Shown here in pieces: positions 28,330-33,114 of a stretch of 33,114 nt of DNA; within the stretch, counting starts at the first letter, position 1; each line of letters begins with the position of its first letter. Source of the stretch: an uncultured Prevotellaceae bacterium (lineage in GTDB: Bacteria > Bacteroidota > Bacteroidia > Bacteroidales > Bacteroidaceae). The position numbers were made by a program, and so were the translations under genes. Under the pieces are notes generated by a model. It saw nothing but the letters and a program-made list of their open reading frames with translations. It made no database searches and had not been told where the DNA came from. The stretch is taken from assembly GCA_900313705.1 (NCBI GenBank), contig OMSJ01000074.1, forward strand, positions 1-33,114, given 5' to 3'.

Positions 28330-30272
28330 TTACTTTCCGAGGTCGATGCGTGCGCACCAGCCACCGTTGCGAACCATGTGGATGGGCTGGACGGTGGTGT
28401 TGCTGACCCTGCTCTGCTTGCGGATGTAGTCCATCGCAATCTTGTCGGCGTTGATGCCGTCGGCAAAGTATGTCATGCGGCACTCCTTGCCTGCGGGCAG
28501 GAAGTCAAGCTTCAGGTCGATGTTGCGCTCGGTGCTGTTGGTGATGCCACCGATGAACCACTGGTCGCCTTTGCGCTTGGCTACCACGCAATACTGTCCG
28601 GCTTCAGCCTGAAGGACGCGTGTCTCATCCCAGTTGACAGGGACGCTGGTGAGGAAGTCGCGGCAGTCGGGCCATTGGTCGTAGCGGCAGGGATTGTCCA
28701 TGAGCATTTGCAGGTTGCTTTCGGCAAGCACGAAGATGGCCAGGTTGAAGGCCTTTGTGCCAACGCCTGCACAGATGGGGCGGTTGCCGTGGTGGCGTTC
28801 CGGCTGGTAGTTGAGCATGGAGCCGGGCGTGTAGTCCATAGGTCCGACGGCATTACGGATGAAGGGAAGCCATACGGTATTGTCAGGTTTGCAGCTTCCG
28901 TTGTACTCCATGCCGCGTACACCTTCGTAGGTCAGCACGTTGGGGTACTTGTAGTCCAGGCCGCTGGGGTGGAAGGCGCCGTGGAAATCGACGAAGATGT
29001 GATGCTTGGCAGCTTCTTTGGCCACGCGCTCGTAGAAGTTAATCATCCATTGGTCCTGACGGTCCATGAAGTCAATCTTCGTGCCCTTGATGCCCCATTC
29101 CTCAAACTTCTCGAAGAGGTCCATGTGGTGCTCCACGGTGAGCCACGGGAGCCAAAGGATGACGCCTACGCCCTTGCTCTTGCCGTAAGCGATGATCTCT
29201 GGCAGATGCACTTCGGGGTTGGTCTCGAAGGGGTTGCGTGTGTTGCGTGCCCAGCCTTCGTCGATGAGGATGTAGCCCACGCCGTTGCGGGCTGCGAAGT
29301 CGATGAAGTACTTGTATGTGTCGAGGTTGATGCCCGACTTGAACGTCACGTCCGGGCCGTAGGGGATGCCGTTGAGCCAGTCCCAGCAAGTCTGTCCGAC
29401 CTTAATCCAGTCGGTCTCGCCGATGGCGTTGGCGGGAGCAAGGCGCACAGGCATGGTGCTCTCTACGAGCTGGCCGTCGGTCTGCGTGATGAGCATGTAG
29501 CGCCAAGGGAACGTGCGGGTGCCCTGTGTCTTGGCCACATAGTCGGCTTCCTTGAGAATCTTATGCTTGCGGTCGCCGTCGTCCTCGTATTCAGTCGGGC
29601 ACTTGGGCTGGATGATAGAGAAAGCGTTGCTGCCCTCGCCGACGGACTTGAGGAAGACGCCGGCGTAGTCGAACAGGTCGAACTCGGAGATGAGGACCTT
29701 CTGCTTCTCGCCCATGACGAGGATGGGCAGCTCGCTCATCTTGTCGTCGGCCTTCCATTCGTTGCTCTGTACTACGGAATAGTTCTCTTCGCAGCTTGTC
29801 TTGAAGCCGCCGGGTTGCTGCAGGACGAGCTTTGCAGGTGTGGCAAGCTGCCAGGTTCCGTCCTCGCTCATCACCTCGATGTCGCCCTTCAGGGCTGTGA
29901 CGAAGCGGTAGGCCACGCCGTCGTTATAGACGCGCCACTCCACCTTGTAGCCACCGCCGAAGGTGAGGGTGAGCTGTTCTCCACCTTGCTGAACTTGAGG
30001 GGATGGATGGGTGTGACGGTCTCGTTGACCTTCGTCACCTTGCTGCCCTTGAGGGCGGGCTTCTCGCCAAGGGTGCGGTCTCTGAGCGTCATACCGATGT
30101 GGGACTGCTTGAACAGCAGTTCGCCGTGGCTCTCTACGTCGTAGTAGATACGGTCGCTGACGGTAACTGTCACCTGAACCTGTCCGTCGGGACTGGTGGC
30201 TTTAACTTGTTTCTGCGCAAAGGCGGCAAAGCTCGAAAGGAGCAGTACCGCAAGGAAAAGTGGCTTTTTCAT
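28330..30272 (-). pseudogene. GH97 glycoside hydrolase (alpha-glucosidase/alpha-galactosidase family), one frameshift
   Basis: Exported GH97 enzyme. The N-terminal frame (from 30272) has signal peptide MKKPLFLAVLLLSSFAAFA and the GH97_N start SPDGQVQVTVTVSDRIYYDV through PIHPLKFSKVENS. The same protein continues in another frame as LTLTFGGGYKVEWRVYNDGVAYRF to the TAA at 28330-28332. One base, probably a C in an AGCCTC string, is missing near 29972. The barrel carries GYILIDEGWA, GVILWLPWLT, KIDFMDRQDQ (whose Asp may correspond to the nucleophile of retaining members) and VDFHGAFHPSGLDY. GH97_C follows. Total about 647 residues, normal length, with no other damage, so a recent mutation or a sequencing error is likely. 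Confidence 0.88.
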
Positions 30273-30322
30273 GTTCTCGGTTTAGGTTAATGGTTATCTT
30301 ATAAGATGTGGTTTAAGGCAAA

Positions 30323-30374
30323 AACGTGGATAGTTGGTCAACTAGGTGTGTTAAGTTTGCCAACTACCCACGTT
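30323..30374 (-). terminator. Terminator of the FKBP operon
   Basis: AACGTGGATAGTTGG (30323-30337) pairs with CCAACTACCCACGTT (30360-30374) with one mismatch. On the minus strand it is followed by TTTT. It lies 21 bp after the last FKBP gene's stop. Confidence 0.85.
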
Positions 30375-30395
30375 GAGTCAGTCAATTAGGCGTGC

Positions 30396-31301
30396 CTATT
30401 TCTTCGAGGCATCCTTTTCAATCTCGAGGAGCTCAACGGTGAAGATGAGGCAGGAGAAGGGAGGAATCTTAGCCTGTTCGCGGTCCTTGTATGCCAGTTC
30501 TTGAGGCACATAGAGCATCCACTTGCTTCCGACGGGCATCATGCAGAGGGCCTCTGTCCATCCGGAAATGACTCCAGCCACGGGGAAGGTGACAGGCTTG
30601 CCACGCTTGTAGGAGCTGTCGAACTCGGTGCCGTCGATGAGGTGACCTTCGTAGTTGACCTTCACCTTCGACTCTTTTGTGGGCACTTCGCCGGTACCTG
30701 CGGTCAGGATCTTGTACTGGAGGCCGCTTGGTGTGACCTTCACACTGTCCTTCTTGGCGTTGGCCTTGAGGAACTCCTCACCTGCGATGCGGTTGGCGCC
30801 GTACTTCTTCTCCATGTTGACCTTGTGGTAGTATTCCATCTGCTTCTTCACGAGTGCCTGAGTGCTGTCCATCGAAATGGTGTTGTTCACGCCCTCGAAG
30901 CCTTCGCGGAAGCCCTTCACGAAGAGTTCCTTGTTCAGGATGTCGGTACTGTCGTTCACTTGCTTGGAGGCTCCGGGATAAACCTGCTGCTCCACTTGCT
31001 GACGAATCTCGATGCCGGCCAGACGAGCCTTCTCGCGTTTGTCTGCTTCGGTGAGCGTCAGTTGCTCAAAGCCTTTCAGGAAGTCGGCAACGTAGGTTGT
31101 GTCAATACCCATGCGCTGAACCAGGAAGCCCTTCAGACCATTGGAGTTGGCGCGGCCAAAGAAGTAGCTGAAGGTGTCGATGCTCACGGTATCGACCACT
31201 TCAACGGGTTCCTTTGATTTCTTCTTCTTTGTGTTCTTCTTTGCAGCACTCATGCCCAGAGAAATGCAGGCACAGAGTGCAAACAGGATAAACTTCTTCA
31301 T
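30396..31301 (-). CDS. FKBP-type peptidyl-prolyl isomerase, exported (third of three)
   Basis: 301 residues. N-terminal signal peptide MKKFILFALCACISLGMSA, then a very basic KKNTKKKKSKEP stretch, so the mature protein is probably periplasmic. An FKBP_N-like dimerisation domain spans about 35-175. The catalytic FKBP_C domain is at about 190-295 (VNYEGHLIDGTEFDSSYKRG, GWTEALCMMPVGSKWMLYVP, PPFSCLIFTVELLEI). It catalyses cis-trans isomerisation of Xaa-Pro bonds and probably assists folding of exported proteins. It is the last gene of a three-gene operon, about 180 bp after the lipoprotein paralogue. Confidence 0.9.
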   Translation of the reverse strand: MKKFILFALCACISLGMSAAKKNTKKKKSKEPVEVVDTVSIDTFSYFFGRANSNGLKGFLVQRMGIDTTYVADFLKGFEQLTLTEADKREKARLAGIEIRQQVEQQVYPGASKQVNDSTDILNKELFVKGFREGFEGVNNTISMDSTQALVKKQMEYYHKVNMEKKYGANRIAGEEFLKANAKKDSVKVTPSGLQYKILTAGTGEVPTKESKVKVNYEGHLIDGTEFDSSYKRGKPVTFPVAGVISGWTEALCMMPVGSKWMLYVPQELAYKDREQAKIPPFSCLIFTVELLEIEKDASKK

Positions 31302-31317
31302 TGCTCTTTTATTTCAG

Positions 31318-31462
31318 GGAGTTAAAGAAGTTAAAGAAGTTATTGTTCGCTACGCTCACTATGGAGTTAAAGGACAATACCTTTTTGATGCTGATTTAGT
31401 TTAAGATGCAAAAACTATCGTCCTTTAACTTCTTTAACTTCTTTAACTTCTTTAACTTCCTC
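31318..31462. repeat. Inverted 9-bp tandem repeats between two FKBP genes
   Basis: The left arm repeats AGTTAAAGA (31318-31342). The right arm repeats its complement TCTTTAACT (31426-31462). An inner perfect 11-bp stem, AGTTAAAGGAC (31365-31375) with GTCCTTTAACT (31420-31430), lies between them. Confidence 0.85.
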
Positions 31463-31481
31463 TAACTACTAACCTCTTGAA

Positions 31482-32348
31482 TTATTCGATGCCCAGCAGT
31501 TCAATCTTGAAGATAAGGCAAGAGTAGGGAAGAATCTTGCCGGCTTCACGCTCTCCGTAAGCCTGCTCCTGAGGAATGTAAACTCTCCATGTTGAGCCGA
31601 CAGGCATGTTTGTCAGAGCCTTTGTCCAGCCGGGGATGACTTGCTTAACCATGAACTTGGCGGGCTCGTTACGTTGGTAGCTGCTGTCGAAGATGGTGTC
31701 GTTGAGGAGCTTGCCCTCGTAGTTGACACTTACGCGGCTGGTGTCGGCAGGGATGGCGCCTGTGCCTTCGGTCAGCACCTCGTAGTAGATGCCGTCGCCC
31801 AGCTCCTTGATGCCTTCCTTCTTGGCTACCTCAGCCATGTAGTCCTCGCATTGCTTCTTCCAGTCGCCATACTTCTCAGCCATCACTCTTGCCTTGACGC
31901 TCTGCATGAGGCTCTGTGCAGTCTGTGAAGCCTCGTCGATGGTCATCAGGCCGTTCTTGCCTGTGGTGCCGGAGATGAAGCCTGCCATGAAGTTCTTCAG
32001 GCTGATGGTGCGAGTGCTGTCGTCGCCGAAGATCTCATAGTTGATGCCCTTGACCATCTGCTGGCTTACCTGCTGGCCAATCTGGATGCCTGCATAGTAG
32101 GCAGCCTTCTTCTTGTTGTCACCAGCGTTGGCGCCTTCGTTCAGGCCTTTGATGAACTCGTCGATGTAGGTGGTATCTACGTCCATTCGCATAGTCAGGT
32201 AGTCCTTCAGGCCCTGTGTCTGTGCCAAGCCAATAGCATAGCTCAGAGTGTCAACGTCGTCTTTCAGGTTAGCTTTGGGAGTGCCGTTTGTGCAGCTTCC
32301 CATGATAGCAGCCACTGCTACGGCTGCGAGAAAAGAAAACTTCTTCAT
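31482..32348 (-). CDS. FKBP-type peptidyl-prolyl isomerase, lipoprotein (second of three)
   Basis: 288 residues with a lipoprotein signal: MKKFSFLAAVAVAAIMGSC, Cys19 being the likely lipidation site. The helical FKBP_N domain covers about 30-175 (DTLSYAIGLAQTQGLKDYL). The FKBP_C domain follows with VSVNYEGKLLNDTIFDSSYQ, PGWTKALTNMPVGSTWRVYIP and LPYSCLIFKIELL. It is the closest relative of the downstream gene, suggesting tandem duplication. It would work at the inner face of the outer membrane or in the periplasm. Confidence 0.92.
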   Translation of the reverse strand: MKKFSFLAAVAVAAIMGSCTNGTPKANLKDDVDTLSYAIGLAQTQGLKDYLTMRMDVDTTYIDEFIKGLNEGANAGDNKKKAAYYAGIQIGQQVSQQMVKGINYEIFGDDSTRTISLKNFMAGFISGTTGKNGLMTIDEASQTAQSLMQSVKARVMAEKYGDWKKQCEDYMAEVAKKEGIKELGDGIYYEVLTEGTGAIPADTSRVSVNYEGKLLNDTIFDSSYQRNEPAKFMVKQVIPGWTKALTNMPVGSTWRVYIPQEQAYGEREAGKILPYSCLIFKIELLGIE

Positions 32349-32394
32349 GTTGTTTGTTGAATTTTGAATTTATTAATTTTGAATTTTGAATTAG

Positions 32395-32982
32395 TCACAG
32401 TACCTTGATGAGCTCCACGTCGAAGATGAGGGTGCTGAATGGCGGTATGCTTGCGCCGGCGCCCTGTTCTCCATAAGCCAGGAGATAAGGAATCGTGAAG
32501 CGGAACTTAGCGCCCTCCTTCATCAGCTGTACACCTTCCGTCCAGCCCGGGATGACCTGGTTCAAGCCGAAGTCGGCAGGTTCGCCGCGCTTGTAACTGC
32601 TGTCGAATACTGTTCCGTCGAGCAGACGACCTTCGTAGTGGCAGCGGACTGTGTCGGTAGCCTTCGGGCTCTTGCCTTTGCCTTCCTGCAGCACCTCATA
32701 TTGGAGGCCGCTCTTCGTAACGACGACGCCCTGCCTCTTGGCGTTAGCGTCCAGGTAGGCTTTGCCCTCGGCGATGTGTGCCTGAGCTTCTTCCTTCTGC
32801 TTACGGGTGAAGTATTCCTGTAGCATCATCTGTGCCTCGCGGCTGGAGAAAGCGGTCTCCTTGCCCTCTATCACGTCGCTGATGCTTTTCGTAAAGTCTT
32901 CGATACTGAAGTTCTCGATGTTCATGCTCTTTATCTGTTGACCGATACCAAGGCCCAGAGCATAGCTTATCTTGTCCATCAT
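32395..32982 (-). CDS. FKBP-type peptidyl-prolyl isomerase, cytoplasmic FklB-like (first of three)
   Basis: 195 residues without a signal peptide, starting MMDKISYALGLGIGQQI, so it is probably cytoplasmic. The short FKBP_N dimerisation helices (about 1-90) are followed by a complete FKBP_C domain (VRCHYEGRLLDGTVFDSSYKRG, PGWTEGVQLMKEGAKFRFTIP, PPFSTLIFDVELIKVL). ATG 32979 is an equally good start. It is the first gene of the minus-strand run; the spacer to the next gene (32349-32394) carries GAATTTTGAATTT repeats like those at 769-803. Confidence 0.92.
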   Translation of the reverse strand: MMDKISYALGLGIGQQIKSMNIENFSIEDFTKSISDVIEGKETAFSSREAQMMLQEYFTRKQKEEAQAHIAEGKAYLDANAKRQGVVVTKSGLQYEVLQEGKGKSPKATDTVRCHYEGRLLDGTVFDSSYKRGEPADFGLNQVIPGWTEGVQLMKEGAKFRFTIPYLLAYGEQGAGASIPPFSTLIFDVELIKVL

Positions 32983-33114
32983 AATGATTTACTATTTGAC
33001 GATTTACTATTTACTATTACTAGTGATGCAATAATTTTAGATTAAACTTCATATATCCCTTTATTAATAAGGGTTTCAGGGCGTTCTTTGATTTTTTGAT
33101 TTGAAAATGACAGA
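32983..33114. other. Upstream region of the FKBP operon, window edge
   Basis: No gene was seen. ATTTACTATTTAC-type short repeats lie at 32990-33020, and a small CCCTT-AAGGG hairpin at 33057-33073. No exact TAnnTTTG box was found for the FKBP operon on the minus strand. Confidence 0.4.

Noticed and set aside
28378-30144. 588-codon plus-strand open frame opposite GH97
   Set aside because: Shadow of the GH97 gene; the product is a Val/His/Asp-rich sequence without family resemblance.

Overview
The window comes from a Bacteroidales genome, most likely Prevotella or a close relative (inference). The signs are: TAnnTTTG promoter boxes with an upstream TTG/TTTG and no Shine-Dalgarno sites; the gene order tig-clpP-clpX-recQ; a BspA-like leucine-rich-repeat protein with a Prevotella-type C-terminal tail followed by a tiny protein ending in an R-x-W-acidic-W motif; a GH97 glycosidase; a Ser-type sulfatase; and tandem FKBP prolyl isomerases.

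Layout. 1-2586: the 3' part of fabG, an RluA-type pseudouridine synthase that starts with TTG, and an exported alkaline-phosphatase-superfamily enzyme. 2646-3362: a HigB/HigA-like toxin-antitoxin pair with its own promoter. 3683-6034: a BspA-like surface protein plus a 54-residue partner gene. 6181-7227 (minus): lrgA-lrgB. 7446-13440: tig, clpP, clpX and recQ. 13882-24033: a threonine/glycine catabolic block, made of kbl and a short-chain threonine dehydrogenase (divergent), then on the minus strand lplA, gcvT, a four-helix-bundle gene, gcvH, gcvPA, gcvPB and lpd. 23780-25834 (minus): an exported DUF4838-type protein whose reading frame runs into lplA. 26014-26306: a decayed small-protein gene, a repeat array and tRNA-Leu(CAA). 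26460-28115: a sulfatase. 28330-30272 (minus): a GH97 gene broken by one frameshift. 30396-32982 (minus): three FKBP-type isomerases, predicted to be cytoplasmic, lipoprotein and periplasmic.

How the genes work together. Tdh oxidises threonine to 2-amino-3-ketobutyrate and Kbl splits it with CoA into glycine and acetyl-CoA. GcvPA/PB, GcvH, GcvT and Lpd then oxidise glycine to CO2, ammonia, NADH and methylene-THF. LplA would attach lipoate to GcvH. This is a complete threonine-to-one-carbon route in about 10 kb.

Most unusual is the repeat content. (i) A C/G-rich palindromic element with terminal inverted repeats lies in frame, without stops, inside lpd (twice), gcvT, lplA and the sulfatase; a partial copy sits in the tig leader. 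It looks like a Bacteroidales counterpart of the Rickettsia palindromic elements. (ii) Three arrays of 22-bp units built on AAGTACGTGTACTT, two of them with the same unit order and one inside a 14-bp inverted repeat. (iii) Two three-unit 22-bp arrays built on TGCAnnTACATGTAnnTGCA, both between convergent genes. (iv) Gene spacers holding short tandem repeats as inverted pairs, including telomere-like TTAGNGG heptamers between tig and clpP. No phage, insertion-sequence transposase or CRISPR-Cas genes were seen.
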